From JBCBEX01 sp038528235 (GTDB taxonomy: Bacteria; Bacteroidota; Rhodothermia; Rhodothermales; Rubricoccaceae), in NCBI GenBank assembly GCA_038528235.1, contig JBCBEX010000017.1, positions 1 to 57,824 of the forward strand: a stretch of DNA of 57,824 nucleotides, written 5' to 3'. The notes under the pieces were generated by a model. It did no database searches. It was not told the origin of the DNA and worked only from the letters and a program-made list of their open reading frames with translations. Positions 24,899 to 33,461 of the stretch are shown piece after piece. Position 1 is the first letter of the stretch. Each line of letters opens with the position of its first letter. A program made the translations under genes and the position numbers.

Positions 24899-26668
24899 AT
24901 GCTCCCTCGTCTGCTACTCGCCGTCCTCCTGCTCACATTCACGTCGGACAGCGCAGTTGCACAGGTGTCGGCCACGCCGCCTCCGGTGCGGGCCGACAGC
25001 GGGATGGTCGTTGCGGCAGAGCGGCACGCCGCGGAGGCGGGGCTGGAGGTGTTGCAAGGGGGCGGCAACGCCGTCGATGCGGCGGTCGCGACGGGCTTTG
25101 CGCTCGCGGTGACGTTCCCGGTCGCGGGCAACATCGGTGGCGGCGGCTTCATGGTCATCCGACAGCCCGACGGCACAGCGACGACGTTCGACTATCGCGA
25201 GACGGCGCCCGCTGCTGCGACGCGCGACATGTTCCTCGACTCGACGGGCGTGTTTGTGCCGGAGCGCTCGCAGCGCGGCTACCTCGCCTCCGGCGTGCCG
25301 GGGAGCGTGGCAGGCCTGATCCAGGCACACGAGACCTACGGTCGGCTCCCGCTCGCCGACGTGCTTGCGCCTGCGATCCGGCTCGCTGCCGAGGGCTTCC
25401 CGCTGAGCCGCCGCCAAGCAGGGCGCTTCACGTTCTACCGCCCCCGCTTTTCCGCCTTTGAGGGCACCGCGCGCTACTTCGTCAACACGAGCGCGCCCGA
25501 CAGCAGCTACGCCGAGGATCACCTCTTCGTGCAGGCCGACCTCGCCGACGTGCTCCGCCGGATCTGCGACGACGGCCGCGACGGGTTCTATCGCGGCGAG
25601 ACAGCGGACCTGATCGTTGAGGAGATGCAGCGGGGCGGCGGGCTCATCACCCATGAGGACCTCGCGAGCTACCGCGCCGTCGAGCGTGCGCCGGTCGTGG
25701 GGACCTACCGCGGCCACCGTGTGATCTCGATGCCTCCGCCGTCGTCGGGCGGCGTGGCGCTGGTTCAGCTGCTCCGCACCGTCGAGCCGTTTGACGTGGG
25801 CGCGATGGGCTTCAACTCCAGTGCCACGATCCACCTCCAGGCCGAGGCCATGCGCCGGGTCTACGCCGACCGCGCCGAGTGGCTCGGCGACCCCGACTTC
25901 ACGCCCGTACCCGTCACCGACCTGACCAGCGTCGACTACGTCCGTGCACGCATGGCCGACTTCAACCCCCACCGCGCCGACACGAGCGAGACGGTGACCT
26001 ACGGCGATCCCCTCGCGGGCGAGTCGAGCGAGACGACGCACTACTCTGTCGTGGACGCCGACGGCATGGCGGTAAGCACGACGACAACGCTCAACGGCGG
26101 ATACGGCTCACTGGTCGTAGTGGATGGTGCCGGGTTCTTCCTCAACAACGAGATGGACGACTTCGCTGCCGCGCCAGGCGTGCCGAACATGTTCGGGCTC
26201 GTCGGCTCCGAGGCAAACGCGGTAGCCCCCGGCAAGCGGATGCTCTCGTCGATGACGCCGACCATCGTGGAGGACCCCGACGGACGGCTGCAGATGGTAA
26301 TCGGCTCGCCCGGCGGCGCACGCATCATCACGACGGTCTTCCAGGTCATTCTCAACACCATCGACCACGGCATGGACATCCAGGCAGCCGTCGCGGCGCC
26401 GCGCATCCACCACCAGTGGCTCCCCGACATACTCTTCGCCGAGGACCGCGCCCTCGCGGCTGACGTGGCGACGGCGCTCCAGCAGCGCGGCTGGACGCTC
26501 GACGAGGGCCGCCGCTGGAGCCGCGCCGACGGGATCGTGGTCGCCTACGAAGAGACGGAAGCGGTCGTAGATCCGTCCGGGCTCACCAACGGCGAGGCAC
26601 AGCAGTCGCGCCGCGTGCTCCTGGGCGGAGCCGACCCGCGCGGCGAGGACGTGGCGGTCGGCTACTGA
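24899..26668 (+). CDS. ggt: Gamma-glutamyltranspeptidase, periplasmic
   Basis: The 589-aa precursor has a signal peptide (MLPRLLLAVLLLTFTSDSAV) and the full length of the Ntn-hydrolase GGT family. It should hydrolyse the gamma-glutamyl bond of glutathione and transfer the glutamyl group. GGGNAVDAAVATGFAL, NIGGGGFM and GVPGSVAGL are family motifs of the large subunit. Autocleavage is expected before Thr379 in SSETTHYSVVDADG, which would become the N-terminal nucleophile of the small subunit. NNEMDDF and SSMTPTIV, the substrate pocket motifs, follow. ATG 24899 is the start that places the signal sequence at the N terminus; the frame stays open upstream inside permease 8 but is not coding there. 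It appears monocistronic. Confidence 0.93.
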   Translation: MLPRLLLAVLLLTFTSDSAVAQVSATPPPVRADSGMVVAAERHAAEAGLEVLQGGGNAVDAAVATGFALAVTFPVAGNIGGGGFMVIRQPDGTATTFDYRETAPAAATRDMFLDSTGVFVPERSQRGYLASGVPGSVAGLIQAHETYGRLPLADVLAPAIRLAAEGFPLSRRQAGRFTFYRPRFSAFEGTARYFVNTSAPDSSYAEDHLFVQADLADVLRRICDDGRDGFYRGETADLIVEEMQRGGGLITHEDLASYRAVERAPVVGTYRGHRVISMPPPSSGGVALVQLLRTVEPFDVGAMGFNSSATIHLQAEAMRRVYADRAEWLGDPDFTPVPVTDLTSVDYVRARMADFNPHRADTSETVTYGDPLAGESSETTHYSVVDADGMAVSTTTTLNGGYGSLVVVDGAGFFLNNEMDDFAAAPGVPNMFGLVGSEANAVAPGKRMLSSMTPTIVEDPDGRLQMVIGSPGGARIITTVFQVILNTIDHGMDIQAAVAAPRIHHQWLPDILFAEDRALAADVATALQQRGWTLDEGRRWSRADGIVVAYEETEAVVDPSGLTNGEAQQSRRVLLGGADPRGEDVAVGY

Positions 26669-26736
26669 GTACCGGGGTACGGAGCGCCGTAACTCTGCCG
26701 GAAGCGGGGGCGTAGGGCACCGAGGCCCTTCTCTCC

Positions 26737-27585
26737 ATGCCCCGCTTTTCTCCTCAGGACACCGATCTCCGCCGCTTCATCGAAGCCTACTGGGTGCTCG
26801 ACGCACGGCATGGGCTTGTGCTCAGTCCGGAACCCGTGCACACGTTCCCCTCGCTGGCTGCGGAATTTGTGCTGGGGCTACGCGGCACGCTGGTGCTGCA
26901 CTACCACGGGCGCCGGATCAAGGTCAACGAGAGCGTAGCGTTCGGCTATATCGATGGAGGCCTCACGGTGGACGCGCGCGGCGTCAAGCGGGCCGTCGTG
27001 GTGACGCTCCAGGCACGGGGGTTGGCCGCACTCGCGCCCTTCGCGGCCGTGCCGCTGCCAGCGTTCGCGGACAAAACCATCGTCGCGGCCCGCGATCTCT
27101 TCGGGGAGACTCTCGCTCCGCTTGAACGCCACCTCGCCGCGTGTCCGCCCGACCGGATCGCGCCCGTCCTGGACGCTTGGCTCCGGTCTCGCCTCGACGC
27201 ACGGCGAGCAGGTGTAGTCGCGGAGGTCGCGCCGCTGCTGCGCCCAAACACGACGGTCGCCGACCTGAGCCGGCTCACGAGGCTATCGTACAGCACCCTC
27301 GCGCGGCATTTCAGGGCCGCGTGCGGGCTGACGCCCAAACGCTACCTCCGCCGCCACCGCTTCCGCCACGTCCTCGACGCGCTGCCGTCCCGCGCCGACC
27401 TCCCACCCGACTGGCTCGACTTCGTCGCCCGCTTCGGCTACCACGACCAGTCGCACCTCATCCGCGACGTGCGGCACTTCACGGGCCTCACGCCGACCGC
27501 GCTGCACGCCCTCGCCACCGCACCCGTCGTAGGCGAAGCAACCCACGGCGAGCACGCGCCCGTGACGAAAATCTACAAGGCATAG
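26737..27585 (+). CDS. AraC-family transcriptional regulator
   Basis: The 282-aa protein has an N-terminal sensor region of the DUF6597 type (RRFIEAYWVLDAR ... EPVHTFPSLAAEFVLGL, in part) and a C-terminal AraC double helix-turn-helix. The latter includes DLSRLTRLSYSTLARHFRA and DFVARFGYHDQSHLIRDVRH with FTGLTPTAL. Such proteins typically activate nearby or dispersed genes in response to a small ligand. It sits between ggt and an ABC exporter gene pair transcribed in the same direction, with a 66-bp gap to the latter, so regulation of that exporter is possible but not shown. Confidence 0.88.
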   Translation: MPRFSPQDTDLRRFIEAYWVLDARHGLVLSPEPVHTFPSLAAEFVLGLRGTLVLHYHGRRIKVNESVAFGYIDGGLTVDARGVKRAVVVTLQARGLAALAPFAAVPLPAFADKTIVAARDLFGETLAPLERHLAACPPDRIAPVLDAWLRSRLDARRAGVVAEVAPLLRPNTTVADLSRLTRLSYSTLARHFRAACGLTPKRYLRRHRFRHVLDALPSRADLPPDWLDFVARFGYHDQSHLIRDVRHFTGLTPTALHALATAPVVGEATHGEHAPVTKIYKA

Positions 27586-27651
27586 CGCCCCCTGTCACCC
27601 GATGTTGCCGCGGGCGCCATGTCGCGCCTGAGCCCCTCACCCTTGTCTCTC

Positions 27652-28551
27652 ATGCTCCACCTGAAAGGCCTCACCAAGGTCTACCCTGGCCCCGTCCATG
27701 CGCTCAGCGAGGTCACCCTCACGATCCCGCGCGGGATGTTTGGGCTGCTCGGCCCCAACGGCGCGGGCAAGTCGACGCTGATGAAGATCCTCGCCGGACT
27801 GCTGGAGCCGACGGCGGGCCGCGTGACGTTCGACGGCATCGACGTGACGGCGCACCCGGAGCAGCTGTGGCCACGCCTCGGCTACCTCCCGCAGGCGTTC
27901 GGCTTCTACCCGAACCTCACCGGCGAGGCGATGCTGCGGCACGTGCTCCGCCTCAAAGGCGTCGAGTCGCCGATGGGCGAGAAGAAGCTCGCGGCGGCCC
28001 TTCTGGAGCGCGTCAACCTCACCGGGGCCGCGAAGCGCAAGGTGAAGACCTACTCGGGCGGCATGCGGCAGCGCCTCGGCATCGCACAGGCGCTCGCGGG
28101 CGACCCTGATCTGCTCATCGTCGACGAGCCCACGGCGGGCCTCGACCCGGAGGAGCGGCTGCGGCTCTACCGCCTCCTCGCCGACCTCGCCGCCGACCGC
28201 GTGGTGCTCCTTTCAACGCACCTCGTAGACGACGTGGCGATGCTGTGCCCGCGCTTCGCCGTGATGCGCCAGGGCCGCCTCATCGCCGAGACGACGCCCG
28301 CCGACGCCCTCGCCCGCCTCGACGGCGCGCTCTTCGAAGGCACCGCCCGGCCCGATGACCTTCCTCGCTACGCTGGGCAGATCGCCCGCGCCTACCTCGT
28401 CGCCGGAGAGCACCGGCTTCGCCTCCACCTCCCCGACGGCCACGCGCCCGAGGGCTTCCGCCCCGTCGCGCCGACGCTGGAGGATGCCTACCTCGTGCTG
28501 ATGAACGAAGCAGCCCAAAACGAGGACGCGCACCGCGGGGTCGCCGCGTGA
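27652..28551 (+). CDS. ABC-2 type transporter ATP-binding protein
   Basis: The 299-aa ATPase carries Walker A GPNGAGKS (34-41), signature YSGGM (134-138), Walker B LLIVDE (154-159) and switch His190 in LLSTH. GLDPEERLRLYRLL is typical of the ABC-2/CcmA subclass that pairs with six-helix permeases rather than with FtsX proteins. ATG 27652 (MLHLKGLTKVYPG) fits the family N terminus; an in-frame ATG at 27619 would add 11 residues. The next gene, 268 bp downstream, encodes a permease fused to a peptidase and is its likely partner. Confidence 0.9.
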   Translation: MLHLKGLTKVYPGPVHALSEVTLTIPRGMFGLLGPNGAGKSTLMKILAGLLEPTAGRVTFDGIDVTAHPEQLWPRLGYLPQAFGFYPNLTGEAMLRHVLRLKGVESPMGEKKLAAALLERVNLTGAAKRKVKTYSGGMRQRLGIAQALAGDPDLLIVDEPTAGLDPEERLRLYRLLADLAADRVVLLSTHLVDDVAMLCPRFAVMRQGRLIAETTPADALARLDGALFEGTARPDDLPRYAGQIARAYLVAGEHRLRLHLPDGHAPEGFRPVAPTLEDAYLVLMNEAAQNEDAHRGVAA

Positions 28552-28580
28552 GGACGAGGATGAAACTGGACCCTCATCCA

Positions 28581-28665
28581 TGTCATCCTGAGCTCGATTC
28601 ACGATCTCTGACGACCGAGGTGTATCGCGATGCTGCTGAGATGCTGAAACAAGTTCAGCATGATA
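28581..28665. repeat. Imperfect inverted repeat of the TGTCATCC-GAGC type, copy 1
   Basis: TGTCATCCTGAGCTCGATTC (28581-28600) and its continuation face GAGATGCTGAAACAAGTTCA and GCATGATA (28638-28665) as imperfect inverted arms of about 28 bp. A related element starting TGTCATCCCGAGCG lies at 38271-38396. It occupies the gap between the ABC ATPase and its presumed permease. Confidence 0.6.
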
Positions 28666-28819
28666 AGCTGGTGGCCCGGAGACCGATTGAGCGTTTGTGC
28701 TTCTCGGTTCCGTTGACCAATCCCTGCTCCCACGTGCGCACCTTCACACGATCATCCGTCCACACCCAGGACCGGCTTTCGGTCTCTGAGCCGAGCACCG
28801 TCCTCTCGCCGGTCCTGTC

Positions 28820-31800
28820 ATGACGCCCTTCGCCCGCGCGCTCGCCGTCGCGCGCCTTGACCTGCGCGCGCACCTCGCCAACCCGCTGCTGTGGGTGATG
28901 GTCGCGCTCGCCGTGCTCGCCACGATGAGCCTCAACGGTACGACCGCGCTCGGCGGCGACGCGGACGAGATCGGTCCCGACGGGCTGCGGCCGTTCGTGA
29001 ACTCGCCCTACGCGATTGCCTGGCTGTTCAGCCTGGGCGGCTTCCTCGCCTATCCCTTCTTCGCGGGCCTCCTCGGCGGCCTCACCGTCCTCCGCGACGA
29101 CGAGGCGCGCGTGGGGCCGCTGCTCTTCAGCACGCCGCTCGCGCCGGGCGAATACCTCGCGGGCAAGCTCGCAGGCGTCGTGGCGGCGCTCGGGGTCGGG
29201 CTGCTGGTCCACCTCGTCGCGCTGATGGTGCACCTCCAGTTTCTCGTCGAGCCGGGCGCGACGGACATTCGCGGGCCGTTCCGGCTGGGCAGCTACCTCG
29301 TCCCGTTCCTCGTCTTCGCCGTGCCGACGATGTGGACGAGCGCGGTGCTGGCGTTCGTCGTCGGCACCGCGTCGCGGCGTCCGCTCGCCGTCTATGCCGT
29401 CCCGATCACGATGGTGTTGGGCGTGCTGTTCTTCCTCTGGACGTGGCGGCCACCCGGTCTTGACCCTGGGGTCGACCAACTGCTGATGGTGCTCGACCCG
29501 TCGGGGCTGCGCTGGGTCTACCAGATCCTCGTTGCGGGCGATCCCGGCGTGACGTACTACAACACCGCGCCGCTCGCCTTCGACGGAACGTTCTGGCTCA
29601 ACCGGCTCGTGTGGGTCGTCGGGCCGCTGCTCGGGCTCGTGTTCGCGCTCCGTCAACAGCGCGCCATCGCCACGGGCGCGCGGGCGGCAGCCAAGTCGAG
29701 GCGACGGTGGCTAAGACGGGCTTCGGCTGACGATACGGCGGAGCCGGGCGAGGTCGGGCTGTTTGCGCCACTGCGGGACCTCGGCATGACGCAGCGGCGG
29801 CCAGGCTTCTGGGCGAGCGTCGGGCACGTGCTCCGCGCGGAGCTACGCGAGATGGCGAACCAGCCGCTCGTCTACGTCGCGCTCCTGTTCGTGGTGCTCC
29901 TCGTCGGCGAGTTCGCGACCGAGCAAGACGCGCTGGGGGCTCCGGCGCTGCTCACGGCGGGCACGATGGCGGTCGGCTCCATCGAGGTGCTCACCGTGCT
30001 CGGGAGCCTGCTGCTGCTGTTCACGCTGGTGGAGTCGGTACGGCGCGAGGCGCGGACGCGCTTCGACGGCATCCTCTACGCGATGCCGGTTCGGACGAGC
30101 GCGCTGCTGCTCGCGAAGGGCCTCGCAAACGGCCTTCTGATCGCGCTGCTCATCGGAGTGTGCGGCGTGGCGAGCCTGATGTTCCTCGCAGGCCAGGGCA
30201 TCGCCCCGCTCGACCTTGGCCCGTTCGTGAGCGTATGGGGCCTCGTCCTCACGCCGACGTTCCTCGTCTGGGGCGCGTTCGTGGCAGCGGTGCTCTCGCT
30301 GACCGGCAACCGCTTTGCGACGTACGGTATCGGGCTGGTCGTACTCGCGCTCACGGCGTACGCGTTCGCGTCGGGACGGATGACGTGGGTGGCGAACTGG
30401 CCGCTGTGGGCGACGCTACGCTGGAGCGACCTCGGCTGGATGCCGCTCAACGACGGCGCGCTGCTCCTCAACCGCGCGCTGATGCTGGCGCTCACCGTCG
30501 CATTCGCCGCTGCCGCGTGGCGCTGGTTTCCGCGCCGCGACTACGACGGCGCGTGGTGGCCGCATTCCACCGGGATTCTGAAGCGCCACGCTCTCGGCGC
30601 GCTCGGGCTTCTTGCGCTGCCGCTCGCGCTGGGCGGAACGCTCGCCTACCAGGTCCACACCGGCTTCCAGGGCGAGGCTGCGGAAGACTGGGCGACCGCG
30701 TACTGGGAGGCGAACCACGATGTGTGGAGCGACATCCCGCCGCCGACTGTCGCACATGTGGACCTGCACATCGACCTCCAGCCCGCCGACCGCCGCCTCG
30801 ACGCGACGGGCACCTACACCGTCGTCAATGGCTCCGAAGCGCCGATGACGCAGGTACCGTTCACCAACGGCTACGGCTTCAGCGAGGTCGCATGGACGCT
30901 GGACGCAGGTTCGCCTCCGCCTGTGGAGCGTCGTCCTGGCCTCGACGTCGTCACGCTCCGCGCTCCGCTCGCACCCGGCGACAGCGTCGAGGTCAGCTTC
31001 GCCTACGCGCTCACCTACCCGCGCGGGATCACCCGTAACGGCGGCGGCACCGCGCACTTCCTGCTGCCCGAAGGCGTGCTGCTCTCGACCTACCGCGGCG
31101 AGTTCGTCCCGGTGCCAGGCCTCATCCAAGGGCTTGGCGCTCCAGAACCCGCAGAGCCACGTGTCTATCCCGACGGCTGGTGGCAAGACTCCCTCGCCAC
31201 GCTCGACGCGCTCGCGCCGCCCTTCACGGCCCGCCTCGAAGTCCGCGCCCCGCGCGCCTACACCGTCACGTCGGCGGGCGTCCGCACCGACTCGACCACC
31301 GACGCCACGCACGCAACGGTCGTGTGGGAGACAGACCACCCCGTCCGCGCCCTCAACCTGATGGCAGGGAAATGGAACGAGGCCGCGCGGCCCTACGACG
31401 GCGGTACGCATGCGGTCTACCACCACCCGAACCATAGGTACAACATCGAGGCGATGCTGGACGCGATGGCGCTCGCGCGGACGCACTACAGCGCCTGGTT
31501 CGGCCCCTACCCGTGGCGTGACCTGCGTATCAACGAGTTCCCCGACCTGCAGACCAACGCGACGGCGTTCCCGGTCAACATCAGCATGAGCGAGAGCGCG
31601 GGCTTCCTCACGCGCCCGCCGGGAAACGCGGACCAGGCCGCTGCGAACCTCGCGTTCATCGTCACCGCGCACGAGATCGCGCACATGTGGTGGGGGCATA
31701 TCGTTGCCGCGGCGGAGGGGCCGGGGACGGGTGTGATCGTCGAAGGCATTGCGGACTATGCGACGCTGCTGCTGATCGAGGAAGCCTTTGGCGAGGAGGC

Positions 31801-32416
31801 ACGGATCGCATTCGCCGAGCGGCTGGAGGCGCGCTTCCTTCGCGGGCGTCGCGCTGCCACCGCCGTCCCGCTCGTGGAGACGCGCGAGGGGCGTGACGAG
31901 GTCGCGATCTACAACCAGGGCGCGTGGGCACTCTGGATGCTCCACAACCACCTCGGTCGCGACGCGATGTTCGACGGGCTCCGTGCGTTCGTCGCCGAGC
32001 GCCGCGACAGCCGGGATGCGCCCGCGCTTCAAGACCTCCTCGCCGACCTGCGCCCGTATGCGGCGGACTCGACGGCCTACGATGAGGGGGTAGCAGCCTG
32101 GTTTGAGAGCACGGCGCTCCCCGCGTTTGCCTGGAGCGAGGTCGAGATCGAACAGACGTTCCGAGGCCGCTACCAGCTGACGGCTACGCTTGAGAACACC
32201 GGCGACGGGCCTGGCACGGTCGTAGTCGCCGCCACCTCCGGCGACCGCTTTGCCGACGACGGCGACTACGCCGAGGCTCGCCGGACGGTCACGCTCGCTC
32301 CGGGAGCCTCGCAGCGATTATCGTGGACGCTACGCACGCTACCGGAGCACCTCGTCGTGGACCCGGACGTCCAGGTGCTGATGCGCGACCGTGACCAGGC
32401 AAAAACCGACGTGTGA
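28820..32416 (+). CDS. ABC-2 permease fused to M1-family aminopeptidase
   Basis: This 1198-aa protein joins two parts. Residues 1 to about 600 contain two multi-helix ABC-2 permease segments, one starting LALNPLLW-like at about 20 and the other at about 340 (ELREMANQPLVYVALLF). Residues of about 630-1190 form an M1 metallopeptidase-like domain with HEIAHMWWGH (His951, Glu952, His955) and the third zinc ligand in VEGIADY (Glu975). The usual GAMEN motif is replaced by FPVNISMSESAGFL, as in other permease-fused M1 proteins. The spacing between the zinc motif and Glu975 is 19 residues, one more than in classical M1 enzymes. The peptidase half should face outward if the helix count is even. With the upstream ATPase it forms a plausible export-and-trim machine; the substrate is unknown. 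Confidence 0.85.
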   Translation: MTPFARALAVARLDLRAHLANPLLWVMVALAVLATMSLNGTTALGGDADEIGPDGLRPFVNSPYAIAWLFSLGGFLAYPFFAGLLGGLTVLRDDEARVGPLLFSTPLAPGEYLAGKLAGVVAALGVGLLVHLVALMVHLQFLVEPGATDIRGPFRLGSYLVPFLVFAVPTMWTSAVLAFVVGTASRRPLAVYAVPITMVLGVLFFLWTWRPPGLDPGVDQLLMVLDPSGLRWVYQILVAGDPGVTYYNTAPLAFDGTFWLNRLVWVVGPLLGLVFALRQQRAIATGARAAAKSRRRWLRRASADDTAEPGEVGLFAPLRDLGMTQRRPGFWASVGHVLRAELREMANQPLVYVALLFVVLLVGEFATEQDALGAPALLTAGTMAVGSIEVLTVLGSLLLLFTLVESVRREARTRFDGILYAMPVRTSALLLAKGLANGLLIALLIGVCGVASLMFLAGQGIAPLDLGPFVSVWGLVLTPTFLVWGAFVAAVLSLTGNRFATYGIGLVVLALTAYAFASGRMTWVANWPLWATLRWSDLGWMPLNDGALLLNRALMLALTVAFAAAAWRWFPRRDYDGAWWPHSTGILKRHALGALGLLALPLALGGTLAYQVHTGFQGEAAEDWATAYWEANHDVWSDIPPPTVAHVDLHIDLQPADRRLDATGTYTVVNGSEAPMTQVPFTNGYGFSEVAWTLDAGSPPPVERRPGLDVVTLRAPLAPGDSVEVSFAYALTYPRGITRNGGGTAHFLLPEGVLLSTYRGEFVPVPGLIQGLGAPEPAEPRVYPDGWWQDSLATLDALAPPFTARLEVRAPRAYTVTSAGVRTDSTTDATHATVVWETDHPVRALNLMAGKWNEAARPYDGGTHAVYHHPNHRYNIEAMLDAMALARTHYSAWFGPYPWRDLRINEFPDLQTNATAFPVNISMSESAGFLTRPPGNADQAAANLAFIVTAHEIAHMWWGHIVAAAEGPGTGVIVEGIADYATLLLIEEAFGEEARIAFAERLEARFLRGRRAATAVPLVETREGRDEVAIYNQGAWALWMLHNHLGRDAMFDGLRAFVAERRDSRDAPALQDLLADLRPYAADSTAYDEGVAAWFESTALPAFAWSEVEIEQTFRGRYQLTATLENTGDGPGTVVVAATSGDRFADDGDYAEARRTVTLAPGASQRLSWTLRTLPEHLVVDPDVQVLMRDRDQAKTDV

Positions 32417-32433
32417 ACCCCAGCCACCATGGA

Positions 32434-33399
32434 CTAAGGAAGGAGCTCGTACGGGACGGCCAGCGTGTCGCCCGGCACGGAAATCACGCCCATCGCGATC
32501 AGGAAGAACGTGGCGATGAAGAGCAGCACACCGACCGTGATGGCAATCATGAACACGGTATAGGACGTGCGGAGCAGGGCGTACTTCTCGTTCAGCACGC
32601 TTCCGAGCCCATGCAGGTCCCGGATCATGTTCCGGTAGATGTCCTCGTTGCTCGACATCAACTGCGCCATGCCCTCCTCGTAGTCGTCGCGCCTCATGTT
32701 GGCGAAGTGACCGAAGAACAGGATGTTGTAGCCCTTCTGGTTAATCTGATCGAGCGACACGGGCTCCCTGCTCACGCGCGGCCGCGCCGACCGGATTGCG
32801 AAGATCATCGAGATCAGGCACCCCACCATGAGGACGGAGGTGGGAATCAGCAGCCACGGGTTGGAGTCGATCTTGGGCGAGATGGCACCCAGCAGGATGG
32901 GCAGGATGAGGCCGTTGATCGAGATCATGATGTTGGCCTTGGTGTCGGCGATCGCCGAGAGGTCCATGTGGACGCGGTAGTTGCTGCGGAACATCGTCTC
33001 GATGCCACGGCTCGTACCGAATTTGGCCGCGGGGTCCTTCTTGGCGACCGCTTTAGCCTTGTCGAGAGCGGTGTCCTTGCTGCCCTTCGCTTTCGCCTTC
33101 TTCTTTTTCTTGGCCTTCTTCTTCGCCACGGGTATGTCTGCGTCCGGCGAACCCACCTGCTCGGGCGACGCCGCGGCTACGGCTTCCACGTTGTCCGAGC
33201 CCGCAGCTTTGCCGGTCTGAGCGTCCGATTCCGGCATCACGTCTCCCCCTTGCTCCTCCAACGAGCGGGGAGCCGCTTTGTCTACGCCCGACCCATCTGG
33301 ACCGTGCACGCTGCCACTGCTCGACGCCGCGGGGAAGCGCGCGCCTTTGCCTTGGGTGGCGTCTGGTTTAGCAGGGGTATGGTCGGCTGCGGGTTCCAT
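32434..33399 (-). CDS. Pycsar-type membrane effector-like protein (DUF5706/PycTM-like)
   Basis: The 321-aa protein has a disordered N-terminal third with a Lys/Ala-rich block (AKKKAKKKKKAKAKGSK, 92-108). From residue 132 it shows the DUF5706 (Pycsar effector) pattern: GIETMFRSNYRVHMDLSAIA, ADTKANIMISINGLI, first helix about 156-173, SPKIDSNPWLL with a second helix at 182-202, NILFFGHF at 225-232, DLHGLGSVLNEKYALLRTSY, and a last helix at 281-305. PycTM effectors are thought to disrupt the membrane in response to cyclic UMP or CMP during phage attack. No PycC-like cyclase gene is visible within the window, so the protein is an orphan here and may have another role. It lies 62 bp after the DUF305 gene in the same direction, and its stop is 17 bp from the convergent permease-peptidase gene. 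Confidence 0.78.
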   Translation of the reverse strand: MEPAADHTPAKPDATQGKGARFPAASSSGSVHGPDGSGVDKAAPRSLEEQGGDVMPESDAQTGKAAGSDNVEAVAAASPEQVGSPDADIPVAKKKAKKKKKAKAKGSKDTALDKAKAVAKKDPAAKFGTSRGIETMFRSNYRVHMDLSAIADTKANIMISINGLILPILLGAISPKIDSNPWLLIPTSVLMVGCLISMIFAIRSARPRVSREPVSLDQINQKGYNILFFGHFANMRRDDYEEGMAQLMSSNEDIYRNMIRDLHGLGSVLNEKYALLRTSYTVFMIAITVGVLLFIATFFLIAMGVISVPGDTLAVPYELLP

Positions 33400-33461
33400 G
33401 CGTGGGTACAGCAGTGCAGGGGTGGTGGTGCACGGTGCAGGCTACGAGGACATCACGGCTC

